Positions 1 to 10,864 of a stretch of 64,000 nt of DNA are shown here, piece by piece; position 1 is the first letter of the stretch, and each line of letters begins with the position of its first letter. The translations under genes and the position numbers were made by a program. The DNA is from Druceiella hillmani. Taxonomy: Eukaryota > Arthropoda > Insecta > Lepidoptera > Hepialidae. The notes beneath the pieces were generated by a model. It did no database searches and had not been told where the DNA came from. It saw only the letters and a list, made by a program, of their open reading frames with translations. The stretch is from NCBI GenBank assembly GCA_039881145.1, contig JAYKKI010000015.1, positions 30,669,001 to 30,733,000 on the forward strand, written 5' to 3'.

Positions 1-670
1 CGTCAAGATAATGTTTATAGCAACCTTATTGGAGGATACTATTATTTAGAAAATGATTACGCCCTTAATACAAACTCTTTGTCAGAGATTTGAGACCTTC
101 GTTATCAATCTAAAATTTTCTTACTAATCTAAATTTTTATGGGCAGATTATTTTTTTATATTAGGAATAAGTTAGAACTATAGAAAGATTAGAAACTATA
201 TTATTATATTAAAGAAAATTTAAAAAAATGCATTGGAAATTCCAAATTTACTTCTAATTTCATCAATTAAAAATTTGTTAGTTTACAGAAAAGTATAAAA
301 ATATGGCGCGGTTTACAAAAAGATGTTGTGTGTTAGAATCATATCTAGTCTTTACAAAAAAAGGTAAAGCTCTTAGTAATAGGCGAAAATATAACTGAGG
401 GTCTATATCCTCATTCCTATAAGGCCTATATCCTCTATTCCTTATTGAAGGAAGCAAGAGAGGTTCTATTCCAGTTGTCTACTTTGCTTAGTGGCGGATG
501 GCTTTGATGATATATGATAATGAGTAAAAATTAAAATAATAATTATTTTTCAGTATAATTTCACTTCACAATGTTTTATTAGCATTATTCATTTCTTTAA
601 AATAGCCTAAAATTTCGTTTTGACTTCCACTCATTATCTGTGTTAAATTGGATTTAATTCAAGTAGATTT
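1..670. other. AT-rich stretch without a gene
   Basis: No coding or RNA gene is visible. The only structure is a short imperfect direct duplication around 399-446, where 'tctatatcctc' is followed by 'ctatatcctctattcc'. Confidence 0.6.
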
Positions 671-679
671 CAAGTGTGA

Positions 680-850
680 GAAAAAATAATAGCTACTCGG
701 TGGCAGATGAAGGTTGTAGAGTGGGTGCTCGATTTCTGTGAGCTACATTCTTAGAAAGTACCTTTGACAATAACAGAGATGTGCGTGGGAGCATTATCAG
801 GCAATAGCACCACTTCGTCTTCTTCGAGACAACTGTCCTCGATGCTTTTC
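680..850 (-). pseudogene. decayed mariner-like transposase, C-terminal catalytic part
   Basis: Read on the minus strand, 813-781 gives VLLPDNAPTH. This resembles the mariner catalytic block L-x-H-D-N-A-x-P-H, which holds the second catalytic Asp; the His before the Asp has become Pro. After one or two frame changes, 740-684 gives EHPLYNLHLPPSSYYFF, which lines up with the family block E-H-P-P-Y-S-P-D-L-A-P-S-D-Y-H-L-F; both Asp residues of that block are lost. The third catalytic residue is therefore missing and the copy is dead. No terminal repeat was found next to it. The identification rests on two short motifs in the correct order and spacing, so confidence is moderate. Confidence 0.45.
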
Positions 851-959
851 TTGGGTGATAACCTCGATTGGTACCTTAACGAAGTGTAATAGTTGCAAGT
901 TACTCTAGTATTAGGTTTTTTAAAATCCGTTAATAAGTTCCTTCACAATTCCAAACAAT

Positions 960-1685
960 TCTGGCCATAATTTTTTTTCGAGATTGCGGCAACCTGGGGA
1001 GAGTGACATGGGGACGAGGTCACTCCATTTATAGTATAGTAGCATTCCCTTTTCAGTAGAATACCATGGGAAAGAAACATAGTTTTAACTCTTTTAATAA
1101 TAAAGTCAATAATTTCTCTCTGGCGACTTTTAAAGAGGGAAAAGAACTCGGTATTAACTTAACATCTTATCAAAGAAGCAGTCGACAGTAATTGCAAAAG
1201 CCAGCTTGCACTGACTTTATTTATTCCTGCTTTTAATTATTTAATCTGTAAACGCCTGTCTTTACCACTTTTTTCCCAATAGCTTCATGATTTCCTTCAT
1301 ATTTCTTCCAACTCAGCTTCATGATTCTTCCAACTTCGGTCGATTCTCTGCCTACACGAAACTGTTTTACTTGCTCTTTCAAGCAAAAACCCGTATCTCT
1401 ATACGGCTATTTAGGTAGGTATTGCTTGTACTCCGTCGAAGATTTCTCTTATTTAGTGAGCATGGTATTACATTTTATAAATTTTAATTTCTTATTGCAC
1501 TCCTTAGGTACTGTGGATAATATCTATGAAAGTAAATTACATAACTTTATAATATTTGTTTGTGATGTAATACTTGTGCATAGTGTACTAACCGAGTGAT
1601 AATAAAATTGTCGATCAAGGATTATTTAAAATCCGGGTAAGCCGGAAACATTTAGAGCGACGTATTCGAAGTAAAAAGATTCATT
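960..1685. other. AT-rich stretch without a gene
   Basis: An open frame at 1321-1599 has a real ATG, but its composition becomes AT-driven and it shows no motif, so I do not call it a gene. Nothing else is seen. Confidence 0.5.
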
Positions 1686-1689
1686 ATAA

Positions 1690-1940
1690 TTGTGGGGCTT
1701 TTGCTTAAATTTGAGGAGTTAAAATAGAGAGTTTTGTATAAATTTGAGGAGCTTAGAGGAGCTTTGTTTAAATTTGAGGCGTTAAGATAGAGAAGTTTTG
1801 TTTAACTTTGAGGAGCTTTTGTTTAAATTGAGGAAGTACAATTGAGCAGCTTTTGTTTCAATTTGAGGAGTTAAGATGGAGGAGCTTTTTTAAATTTGAG
1901 GAGTTAAGATAGAGGAGCTTTTTTTAAAATTTAAGGAGAA
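1690..1940. repeat. degenerate tandem repeat, unit about 35 bp
   Basis: About seven diverged copies of a unit built from 'gaggagttaagatagag' plus 'gagcttttgtttaaattt'. Copies vary in length by small deletions, which suggests an old array. Confidence 0.85.
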
Positions 1941-3284
1941 GACACTACGATTAAAAAGTGAAACACTGACATTTTCTGTCAAATAAAATTAAATTTTTTA
2001 TTGTGTTGAATTTTTTTGTAATTAAAATGAAATTTGTAAAAAGACAAGTTAAAAGGAGTGGCTATAAATATTGTGTAGCAAACTGTAAAATTAGTTCAAG
2101 AAATATTAATCAGCGGAATTAATTCATTTAAGATGATTATAAAGTAATTAAAAATCGTGAAAACACGTTTCAAATTTAACTATTTGATACACATTTCTCC
2201 ATAGTAAAAGTACTTGTTAAATCAATTTTTTATTTTTAAAATAATCGGGTACGGCAATTATTTTTATGAAATAAGTAATTTTTTTTATAAAATATAATTT
2301 TTTTTATCAAAATTAGAAAATGAAAGTGGTTTTTTTCCTTTCCTAAAGGGAATCTATATCTCTGAACAAGTTAACCTAATTGCACCGAGAATAAACGCAA
2401 TGAAAAAAAATTCTTAAGCCGATAAAATAATATTCACATATGATGATAGTCAAGTTATTATTTTTCATCATTTCCTGCAATACTTTTGTAATAGCTAAAT
2501 GATAAAGCTAGTAAAGTTGCGAATGCTAGGTAACGTTGTCGTCGTGCACCTGAAGAATAAGCAGCTGGCTACGTTTCGTCTTTTTTATCATTGAAAGAAT
2601 GGAAAACAACATCGTACACGTGTCGCCGATAAGAATGTAATATTAACAAACGTAGTTCACGGTGTAGGCAGAAGTAGGGCTTGCCATGTGTAGCGTTATG
2701 TACAACGGTGTTCTGAGATAAAACATGTCTTGATTATTACTTGCTTGGAAACGTCTGTAAGAGTATTATAAGAAGACAAACCTTGTTAGTGAATTCATTA
2801 TTAGGAATATATTTTTATTAAAAGTGAGTTCTTTTGTCGTTACAATATTTATTCCTTTCTTAATAATTAATGTTGTTATACGTAGTGTTTTTTTTCACTT
2901 AGAACCGGCAGACCGAAATATACAAATACTCAAATTTCAAATTCATTACCTACGGAATTTATTTATTTTTGTATTGAAATGCTCACAAAACAAGTTACAG
3001 TCTCGTAGGTGTAAAATAAAAAGAAGAGTATAAGACTAGACTATAACTCTAATTTTATGTGTACAAAATGGTTAGAGTATTTATGAATACATTTTCAAGG
3101 GTTACTCGTGTTATTAAATATATTAAAAAATGTACTGATCAATTACTAAAGTTAGTATTAACGTAGAATTATATTATTTTCTATATAGTGAACAAAATAT
3201 TAATTCTATCGTAGCTGGTTTTAATTTATAAAAATATATTTTGTATTTCCTTTTGACGTGATAACGTCTTATAAATCGATTAAT
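1941..3284. other. AT-rich stretch without a gene
   Basis: Homopolymer-rich sequence with no convincing coding frame, RNA gene or repeat family recognised. Confidence 0.5.
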
Positions 3285-3460
3285 ACCGGCTGCACGCATG
3301 AAAAAGTGTCACGTTCCGTCTGAGCCTGAGCGTGCAAACGAGAGTGCAGAACAAGTGATAGAGAGGCACGATCGGTCCAAGCGTCGGAATTTATCTCTCT
3401 TCTCGCGTCACGTCAGAGCTAGCAGTTTGAATAGTTCTGCTACTGGAACGCCGCCACGCG
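3285..3460. other. GC-richer unique block
   Basis: About 175 bp of mixed-composition sequence stands out from AT-rich flanks. It holds the start of a 73-codon open frame (ATG at 3298) that runs through the following palindrome and ends at TAA. The protein shows no motif, and the frame is explained by local GC content. It could be a small regulatory element or part of a mobile element whose end is the palindrome at 3461. Confidence 0.3.
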
Positions 3461-3496
3461 ATTCAAATATTTGTTTAAGTAAACAAATATTTGAAT
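3461..3496. repeat. perfect palindrome, 17-bp arms
   Basis: Arms 3461-3477 and 3480-3496 (attcaaatatttgttta and its exact complement) are separated by two bases. It could form a cruciform or a transcript hairpin. Confidence 0.9.
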
Positions 3497-3626
3497 TAAC
3501 GAGTGTAAATAAATGTTAATTTATCGAAAAAAATTTAATTTTCAATTAACTCCTTTTTTGTATTATACAAAATAATAATAATTCAGTGATAATAATTCAA
3601 TTTAATTCATAAAAGTATGCAATTTT

Positions 3627-4360
3627 TCAACAATGTTTCTTTATGACGTTATCACTTAAAACTATCGTCCGTAAACCGACTTTACAGACAGCAAATTTTT
3701 TAAATGTTAATAATTTCGGATTCAAAATGTTTAAGGACAGATGTTGAGAAACAATGTGGTTATGCAATTGGCATATTCGATTCATGGGGTTATAAAAAGA
3801 TATATTATTGTTATAAACTTGTAGTACGAATAATATTTGTAATGTTATACGGGACCTGAGTTGAGTGTTGAAGTTGAGTAGAGAGAGCAGATAGGGACAA
3901 TCAACATGCGAATGTATGATTTTATATAAATATAATAGATCAGCGGTTTTTATCCGATCAACTAGTGATGATAAATTAAATCTCTGTAGCTGGATTTCAT
4001 AGAATCTATACTCTCGTCCAAGATGAAGTCTGTGGCAAAGAATATTCAAGAACCTCTTTTGTAACTTTGCAATTCTATCACAGTGCGATTTGTATTTGCA
4101 CAGTATGATTTGGAGACTAAATAATTGACTCATATTCGAGGATACTTCTGATTAGTGAACAATATAAATATGTAAAAGTGGGATGATTTTGAAATTCTTT
4201 AGTGGAACGAGAGATGGATCCTAGAAGTTGGGCACATTTATGAATAATGTGGTCGTAGTGAGAACGGAATGTTAGTTTTTCATTAAAGAAAACTCCGAAA
4301 TCTCTAACAAAAGATTTAAGTTGTAGGGTCGAGCCGCCCAATACGTATTAAAATAAAAAT
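3627..4360 (-). pseudogene. 5'-truncated non-LTR retrotransposon, RT C-terminal part (CR1/Jockey-like)
   Basis: Two overlapping minus-strand frames form one decayed C-terminal region of a LINE reverse transcriptase. The first (4341-4117) contains FVRDFGVFFNEKLTFRSH, then a block ending LIRSILEYESII. These match the post-catalytic V-x-D-L-G-V...L-T-F-x-x-H and S-x-L-E-Y-x-x-x-x-W segments of CR1/Jockey-type elements. The conserved Trp after ESII is a TAG stop. After a frameshift the second frame (4133-3627) resumes with SHCDRIAKLQKRFLNILC, matching the family's D-R-I-x-x-x-Q-x-x-F-L block, and continues to a natural-looking C-terminus. The catalytic palm is absent, as expected for a 5'-truncated LINE insertion. 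The clade is inferred from motif style only. Confidence 0.75.
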
Positions 4361-4487
4361 GTATTTTTTAAAGTAGTGAAGGAGATAATAAAGTAATAGT
4401 CACATCACTTGTTCTAAAATATATATGGAGTTATATCAGTGGTACAATTTCGTTCGGCAGTTTTTACTGGTTCCTATTGCTGTTCTA

Positions 4488-4545
4488 CCATGTCTGATTA
4501 GAGCACAGTTATAGTACACTATAACTGTGCTCTAATCAGACACGG
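4488..4545. repeat. foldback 1, 28-bp arms
   Basis: Arms 4488-4515 and 4518-4545 match at 27 of 28 positions around a 2-bp centre. The arm reads outward from ttatagt to ccatgtctgattag. It lies directly beside a second, larger foldback and shares the 'taatcagaca.ggtta' motif with the spacer between them. Confidence 0.9.
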
Positions 4546-4578
4546 TTACTTGGTTAGAATGCTAATCAGACATGGTTA

Positions 4579-4690
4579 GAATACTAGCTTTACTCGGACG
4601 AAAGTTCGTTTTCCACAGATCATAAAATATGGTTTGGTACACCAAACCGTCTGTGGAAAACGAACTTTCATCCGAGCAAAGCTAGTATTC
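4579..4690. repeat. foldback 2, 41-bp arms with inner hairpin
   Basis: Arms 4579-4619 and 4650-4690 match at 39 of 41 positions. The interval between them contains a second short hairpin, ggtttggt/accaaacc at 4631-4648. Together with foldback 1 this gives about 200 bp of nested inverted repeats, resembling a foldback MITE or the product of replication slippage. No transposase or target duplication is evident. Confidence 0.9.
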
Positions 4691-4699
4691 TAGTAAAAG

Positions 4700-6560
4700 A
4701 ATTGTATAGCAGCCAGTAATAAAGGTAAGCCTATAATAAAATTTTTGTTGAAAGTCGATTATGTAAATGATCAGTTGTTTGGAAATGTTTCTTAGAAATG
4801 TAGCTTTATAGATGCTAGGTAGGGTTGAAGGCTTATTAGACTAGGATCGAATGTTGGAAAATGTTTAATCGATGTTATTGAATTAGGTCATGATGCTGTC
4901 TGTCGTCTGTGCGATAATTAATTTTATAACGAGTTAATTGTATTTATTTTCCATATTGTCAAGGTAAAATTGTTAACTATATTCGAGAAACTGAAGTTTA
5001 GCCGAATTTAATATAATGTGCGACGAAATACACGATCAAAGTTACACTGAAAGTGTTTATGAGGTAAATTAAAATGATATTTGAAAATTAGAAAACATAT
5101 TGAAAATTAATTATCTATGATTGTGCTTGAAAAAATTACTGCGGTTTACGCAAGTAATTCCGTCAGCAACGAAATTAGAGTTCGCAAATTGCGTATCATT
5201 TGTTTTTCGGTTGTGAAATAATTCAGCCTCTTGCTATATAGCGTTCTCTTCTCAGTTTTTTATCTTGCTTTTTATCCACAAAAATGTGTTTAATGATATT
5301 AGTAGTAAAATAATATTATTTTAAATACAATAAAGATACTTACTCCTAATGTGTTAAGTATACAGATGGAGTAGGAAATGAATAAGAAGGTAGAAAGTCT
5401 CATGGGGGCGATATTAATTGCTAGGTTAATTAAATTTTAAACGAGCCTTGGATACAAACACTGAGTTATTGATTTTATGAAATAAGGGTGCACATTCTTA
5501 TTTCACAAAATTTGGTGATCTGGGTGCCAGTGGTTCATTCTGAAAATTTAACTGTGGCTTTACTTTATTATGAGATATTCAGATATTGTTTTTAGTTTTA
5601 TGAGGCAGTTTTTGAAATTTTTTTTAACTTGAATGCTGTGGCATTCTTGAGTGTTAGATTGGAATTAGATAACGTTAATAGTATAGTTTTGAGATTAGTT
5701 AAGCATGCGGGGTTTTAATAAATTTGAAGAAAAGAAAGGCAGTGACAGCCTCATATATATTTATTAACTGACTCAGCTGCTAAATGCAGTCACGAACTAG
5801 AAAAAACATGTCAATCTATATTCAATGATATATAAAAAAACTTTAACAAAATTGGCAACATCAACGATGGTAGCACCGTCAGACTGTAAAAGAGCCTGAT
5901 TTTCAAATAAATTTAGATGCACGGCCAGAGTTGCAAGTTTATTCATGAGTTATGATTTATTTATTGAGGAAGTCGTACTGAAACCGCTTGTGTATATTAG
6001 AACCAAGCGGTGATGGAAAATGCAACATAAATAATGGTATGTGTTGTAAGGCTATTTTTGGAAATTGAGAAAAAAAATCATAAATATGTTTTTATAGAGC
6101 CATGTAGCATGATGCTGCAAAAAGCACTGGTAAATATATGTTCAAGTGGGCAGAATCAGGAAGTATAGCTGGCCTGCTTTGTATGTAATATATTCGATAA
6201 ACCTGATGGGACTATAGAGAGAGGTATATGTTGATGAGAATTTAGAACCGCGTGAAAAAAATGTCTATCTTGGTTTCTACGAGTGCATCTGTCTTTAGAC
6301 TAAATTCGTACTATGGAACAAATTTTACAATAATAGTTTCATGTAATCTTTTTATGTTATTTTACAAGAATGTTAGATATTAAGCAATTGTTAACAGCTA
6401 AAATATCGTCATAAATATATCTATAAAAGAATTTATATGTGCTAAGGGCAATTTACCGTTAAATGTTGAAATTGCTTTAGTCATAAAGTTTATGCTTTTT
6501 TAAACATGCTATATATAGGTGTAAACGGAAGTGTACATATAATATTTTTATGTCATATGT
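4700..6560. other. gene-free stretch
   Basis: No gene recognised. One small hairpin (tgaaataag/cttatttca, about 5478-5505) is the only structure noticed. Confidence 0.5.
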
Positions 6561-6561
6561 G

Positions 6562-6563
<2 letters not shown>

Positions 6564-6622
<59 letters not shown>

Positions 6623-6665
6623 ACACTCACATACAAATACATACATATATGTGTGTGTGTGTATC
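6564..6665. repeat. (AT)n microsatellite followed by short (TG)n
   Basis: An uninterrupted AT dinucleotide run spans about 6564-6618. After 30 bp of spacer there is a short GTGTGTGTGT run near 6650-6662. Confidence 0.95.
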
Positions 6666-6669
6666 TTTA

Positions 6670-7400
6670 AGAAATTCTCTGTTCCCAAAGATACCAGTCG
6701 TGACATGAAACAGTTTATTTGATTGTTCCCTATAATTATCCTATTATAATTTATTGAGAATTTTCAGTTCACATGCTTCAGTAGTAAGATGATGATTTAT
6801 ATATTTCCTAATAAGTTTTTACCGATCTAATTAAACGCCGATCTAATTAAACAACTTCTTATCGATCTAATTAAAAGCCTTCATTTCAAACATTTATTAT
6901 AATATAAGCAAAATTGTGTGATGTCATAGTTATTATTTCCTTTAAATTTAGTTTTTAATTTTTAGGATTTTGTTTCATCGTTTTTTAGGATTCTGAAACC
7001 AACAGATAAAAAGGGACTCAATTTCAAATGGTTTATTTATTTTAAAGGAAGACCTAGTTAAATTATATATAGAAAGAAAGATGAAACTTTTAATTTTTTT
7101 GTAAAAGCACCTGTTCATACATCGAACTTGGCCACGAATAATTTTTATCTCGCGTATCCATCAAGTGGGTATAAAGAGGTATTTTAAAATATAATTCGTT
7201 TGCGTTATACAGGTCTCCAATTTTTTTTAATCTGGAAGAACTGTTGATTGAAACCATTTTTATGTCAACTTGCCTTAATAATTTAGATTAGATATTAGGT
7301 TCCGTATTCCACATTTATAATAGGTGACTATGAAGATAAGTTTGTCGCAAATAACTTAGTTAATTTACATACCATTAAATAAATTAAATATTTAACAAAT
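6670..7400. other. gene-free stretch
   Basis: A short direct repeat, 'ccgatctaattaaa', occurs around 6833-6875. No gene or known element is recognised. Confidence 0.5.
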
Positions 7401-7404
7401 GACG

Positions 7405-8075
7405 CATGACTGTGATGCGCTTTACGTCTAATGACATCACGGCTATCATGCGACGGTTTTTATGTTTCACCGTGATGTTGACATCTTATGGCGGCTTTAC
7501 TTTTCACGGCGGTCTCATGGTGGTGACTACATCTCATGGTGATCTCACGATGGTGTTTACGTCTCATAGCAGTCTCATGATGTTGCTAACGCCTGACGGC
7601 GATATTACGTCTGACGGCAGTCTCATGATGGTGTTTACGATTCACAGCGGTGTCAGAACGGCATTTACGTCTCAAGGCGGTGTTTACGTCTCTTGGCGGT
7701 AGTGACGTCTCGCGGCGGTCTCACGACAGTGTTTACATCTCACAGCGGTCTCACGATGGTGTTTACATCTCACAGAGGTCTCACGACGGTTTTTATATCT
7801 CACAGAGATCTCACGACGATGTTTAAATTCCACGGCGTTCTCAAGACAGTGTTTACATCTCGCAGCAGTTTCGCGAAGGTGTTTACGTCTCACAGCGGCC
7901 TTGGAACGGTGTTTACATTTCATAGGGGTATTTAAGTCTCACGATGGTGTTAACACCTTATAGCGGTCTCATAACGGTGTTTAAGTCTCACAGTGGTCTC
8001 GCGACCGTGTTTCTGTCTCAAACGGTATTTACTTACGGTGGTGTTTATTTTTCACAGTGGTCACAAACCGGTTTC
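7405..8075. repeat. 30-bp minisatellite, roughly 20 degenerate copies
   Basis: The unit is close to 'gtttacatctcacagcggtc' plus 'tcacgatggt'. Copies are diverged at CpG-rich positions and a few have indels. Because the unit length is a multiple of three and lacks stops in several frames, it creates apparent proteins on both strands (7406-7702 and 7693-7935 on plus, 7684-7923 on minus) with periodic repeats. These are by-products of the array, not genes. The unit is markedly GC-richer than its surroundings. Confidence 0.92.
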
Positions 8076-8104
8076 TTCAAAGGCTATCAAACCTAAGTTA
8101 ACCT

Positions 8105-8127
8105 AAGTACATGTCTGACATGTACTT
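8105..8127. repeat. hairpin, 11-bp arms
   Basis: aagtacatgtc and its complement flank a single base. It immediately follows two copies of 'aacctaagt'. Confidence 0.8.
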
Positions 8128-8324
8128 GGTCGGTTTTTTTCATAAGGTTCGGCGTTATACAGGTCTTCTGTAATAATAATTTTCTGCATAATTTATTTCT
8201 TCCAATGCTGAATGAAGTTAGTTTAATTTTTTATTTAAATATGTTTATATCTAGAAAAATGAAAAAAAGATTGACGAAACAAATATATAACATGTATGTG
8301 TTCTTATTAGATTAGTGACCTTTA

Positions 8325-8354
8325 CCGGTTTCAGTAAAGGGTTACTGAAACCGG
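8325..8354. repeat. hairpin, 13-bp perfect arms
   Basis: ccggtttcagtaa and its exact complement flank a four-base loop (8338-8341). Confidence 0.85.
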
Positions 8355-8359
8355 AATTA

Positions 8360-9700
8360 AATAATTTAATCTCACAATCAATTTTGCATATTATAACTAA
8401 TTATGTTATCAATTAACGAGACCGACTAACATATTGATATATTAAGATGAACTAAAGCGCATCTTACAATTAGCCTCTACAAATTTCTTTCTGAGATTAG
8501 CCAAAATAAACAAATAATTACATAAAAAACAGCTGTTTATACTTAGTATCATATAAATGTCTAATTGTATTTCAGTATAGATTTACATTTTAAAACCTTC
8601 AATTTTCTTTATATGCTAAAATACCTAGATTAATAAATAGAAGAATAACTTCTAAACGTGTACGTGTTTTATGAGATCCCCATTTAATCAAAAATTCAAA
8701 ATTTTGTTTTTGTCTATATTATATACAATAAGGCTATGAAGTTGTAAACTTACCACTAAATACAAAGTTTCAAAAGTGATGGATATGTTCAAGAGTTGCG
8801 CATGAATAAATATAAGGAATACTTCTGGTTTGAATTTATAAAGTTATTTTGAAAGCAACGATTAAAGCGGAAGACCTGTGATATCACTCAGTTGCCCATC
8901 TGCCTGTTAGCTTAGTTGTCGTAACTTCCATGAATCAGGATTGTTTAACTTCCATATGATTGTAATGGATGTTATACTCAAAATATTTTTGTTGAGTAAA
9001 TTAAAAAATGGACATTTTTTAAGTCAAATTTTGGGGAGTTAACAATGTCACTTAAAGAAAAAAATACACTGATAAAGTCTAAGCAAACTTGTAGAATTGC
9101 TAAACGAATAAGTGCGAAAAGCGGGTCTTACGCTAAGCGTGTTCTGTATCAATAAAACTGCGTCTTTTTAACACTGTAATAACTCTATAAATTATTGAAT
9201 TGGTAAACAGATTAGCTAAACATTAGCTAAATATACACTGAAATTGCAAGAAATTTAAACAAATGATATTTTATGGCTATTAAATACTAATTATTTTAAA
9301 CAAATTTACAGTAAAAAATTCGCTGTCAATAATTTTCTTTCAACCATTACGTTGAAATATAAATAATATTTTAACTATATTTTTCTATTCTTATTTTTAG
9401 AGATAATGCGATGGGACAAGTACTTTTCACTGTTTTTTATTTTTTTTATAATAATCTGCACCAGAATTGGAAAAAAGGTTTATTTGAGCAATGCTTCCCA
9501 TAAGTGTATCAAATTTAAATTGTCCATGTCAAATAGTTTCCGAGAAAAGGTGATACAGGCAGACAGATCAACAGATAGATCCAGTAAAAGGTGATTCGAT
9601 GTGTTACGTTACAAGCACTATCACAAAAAGGATATTTTATTATATTGTATAATAATTAACTATTAGTTTCAAAACTATTACAATGTCCTTGTTTGAATGC
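8360..9700. other. gene-free stretch
   Basis: Only short chance frames occur, for example 9406-9594 with a hydrophobic, T-rich start. No motif or repeat family is recognised. Confidence 0.5.
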
Positions 9701-9707
9701 ATATATG

Positions 9708-9710
<3 letters not shown>

Positions 9711-9775
<65 letters not shown>
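9711..9775. repeat. (TA)n microsatellite
   Basis: An uninterrupted TA run of about 65 bp, introduced by 'atgtatgta'. Confidence 0.95.
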
Positions 9776-9777
<2 letters not shown>

Positions 9778-9779
9778 GT

Positions 9780-10625
9780 TGTATAAATTTATGAACCGTT
9801 AAAAAAGAGATGAATATTATATTGATTAACACGATAAGTGTCGCTTCGGTATCGCTTTGAATAAATGGATAATTAATAAATTGCTAAGGTATATGAGTAT
9901 GAGAGTGAGAGTCGCTACGGTGTTACAGAATAACATAAATTGGCTACGCAGCGATTACTTCATACACACAGAAGTCAGAAGTTCTCCAAAAAGATGCGGG
10001 TGTATTGGCATAGCAAGGCCAAGGCCTTTGACGATCTTACAAACAATGTACAGCATACTCGTTTATAACGGCGAATGGCTAGATTATCGTAGATTTTTCC
10101 GATAAGTGTAGACATTGTTGCCAGTACGCAACTTATTGACCGAATGTTGAATTTCGTGTTCTTTGAGATAATAAGGTCGATTTTCAAACAAGCTATCTCT
10201 GGCGTTTAATCTTTTTTTTGTATCAATTTTTTATTTCCTTCAAATAACCAGTCAATCTAGGCAATAGTTTCAAAGTACACAATTCCTAACCCCCGTCAAT
10301 TATTTGTCAGGAATATCTGTGGTGTCTCATGTATGTATGCTGTGGTTTCTTATTATATTATATATATCGATCTGTAGTAATAGTTTGGAGACTAAGAAGG
10401 ATTTTTTCTAAATTACGGGGCATTTTTCTTATGGTTTTCTTATCCAACAATATAAGTCTTTATGAAACCAAATCTAAAAGATATGTTTAGTTTAGATTAG
10501 CTGAGATAAAAAAATATAACCAATAATTTTTTCAAATTTCGAAAATTCTGGGTACATAAATTTTTTCATTTAATCGGTTAAATGTCAAATTAAATCGCTG
10601 GCAGTCAAAGCAAAATCGCTTTGCT
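9780..10625. other. gene-free stretch
   Basis: Two overlapping frames on opposite strands (9857-10105, 9975-10187) show no motif. Nothing else is seen. Confidence 0.5.
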
Positions 10626-10638
10626 AATGAGGCTTTAC

Positions 10639-10789
10639 ACAATTAAAGGAAACTACGTGATGTAGTATTATTTCTACTATCTTTAATTTCTTTACCACGA
10701 CCTAGGTTTCGTTGTATTACAACATCTTCAGGTGGGATATTAGCAAAGATAATGAATTTCTACAAAATTAACGCCAAATATATTCAATC
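10639..10789 (+). mobile_element. short retroelement family, copy A (Penelope-like?)
   Basis: This is one of four copies of a family that starts acaattaaa.gaaactacgtga and ends with a shared tail ..gccaaatatattcaat. It is flanked by a target duplication, aatgaggctttac (10626-10638) and aatgaggttttaa (10790-10802), matching at 11 of 13 positions. The left, inverted arm is complete, but the complementary right arm seen in the copies at 18,277 and 56,499 has been deleted, so the arm joins the tail directly at about 10749. The inverted arm carries a hammerhead-like motif on the minus strand. There is no coding capacity. A long duplication, a common 3' end and variable internal and 5' structure point to target-primed retrotransposition. 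The Penelope link is inferred from the ribozyme and the inverted arms. Confidence 0.7.
10690..10748 (-). ncRNA. hammerhead-ribozyme-like motif, best copy
   Basis: On the minus strand, 10748-10690 reads CUUU (outer stem I), an internal loop, CCAC (inner stem I), CUGAAGA (core box), U, GUUGU-AAU-ACAAC (stem II hairpin), GAA, ACCUAGGU (palindromic stem III), C (cleavage site within GUC), GUGG (inner stem I partner), U, AAAG (outer stem I partner). This matches the hammerhead layout stem I, CUGANGA, stem II, GAA, stem III, NUH, stem I. The one departure is an extra U between CUGAAGA and stem II. Stem III is self-complementary with no loop, so cleavage would probably need a dimer or tandem transcript. 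Self-cleavage is inferred, not shown. Confidence 0.55.
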
Positions 10790-10819
10790 AATGAGGTTTT
10801 AAATTTTCATGAAATTTTA

Positions 10820-10862
10820 CATTGTGGTGACACTGTGGTGACACTTGTGGTGACACTTGGCC
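10820..10862. repeat. three short tandem copies of 'tgtggtgacac'
   Basis: A unit of about 13 bp is repeated three times with one-base spacing changes. Confidence 0.85.
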
Positions 10863-10864
10863 GT

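Noticed and set aside
1321..1599. 92-codon frame with a genuine ATG
   Set aside because: Second half is AT-driven (Phe/Ile/Asn) and no motif or splice context was found.
3298..3519. 73-codon frame with a genuine ATG in a GC-richer block
   Set aside because: It runs through a perfect palindrome into AT-rich sequence and has no motif; more likely incidental.
7406..7935. Overlapping 80-98 codon frames on both strands
   Set aside because: All lie within the 30-bp minisatellite and show its periodicity; they follow from the unit length being a multiple of three.
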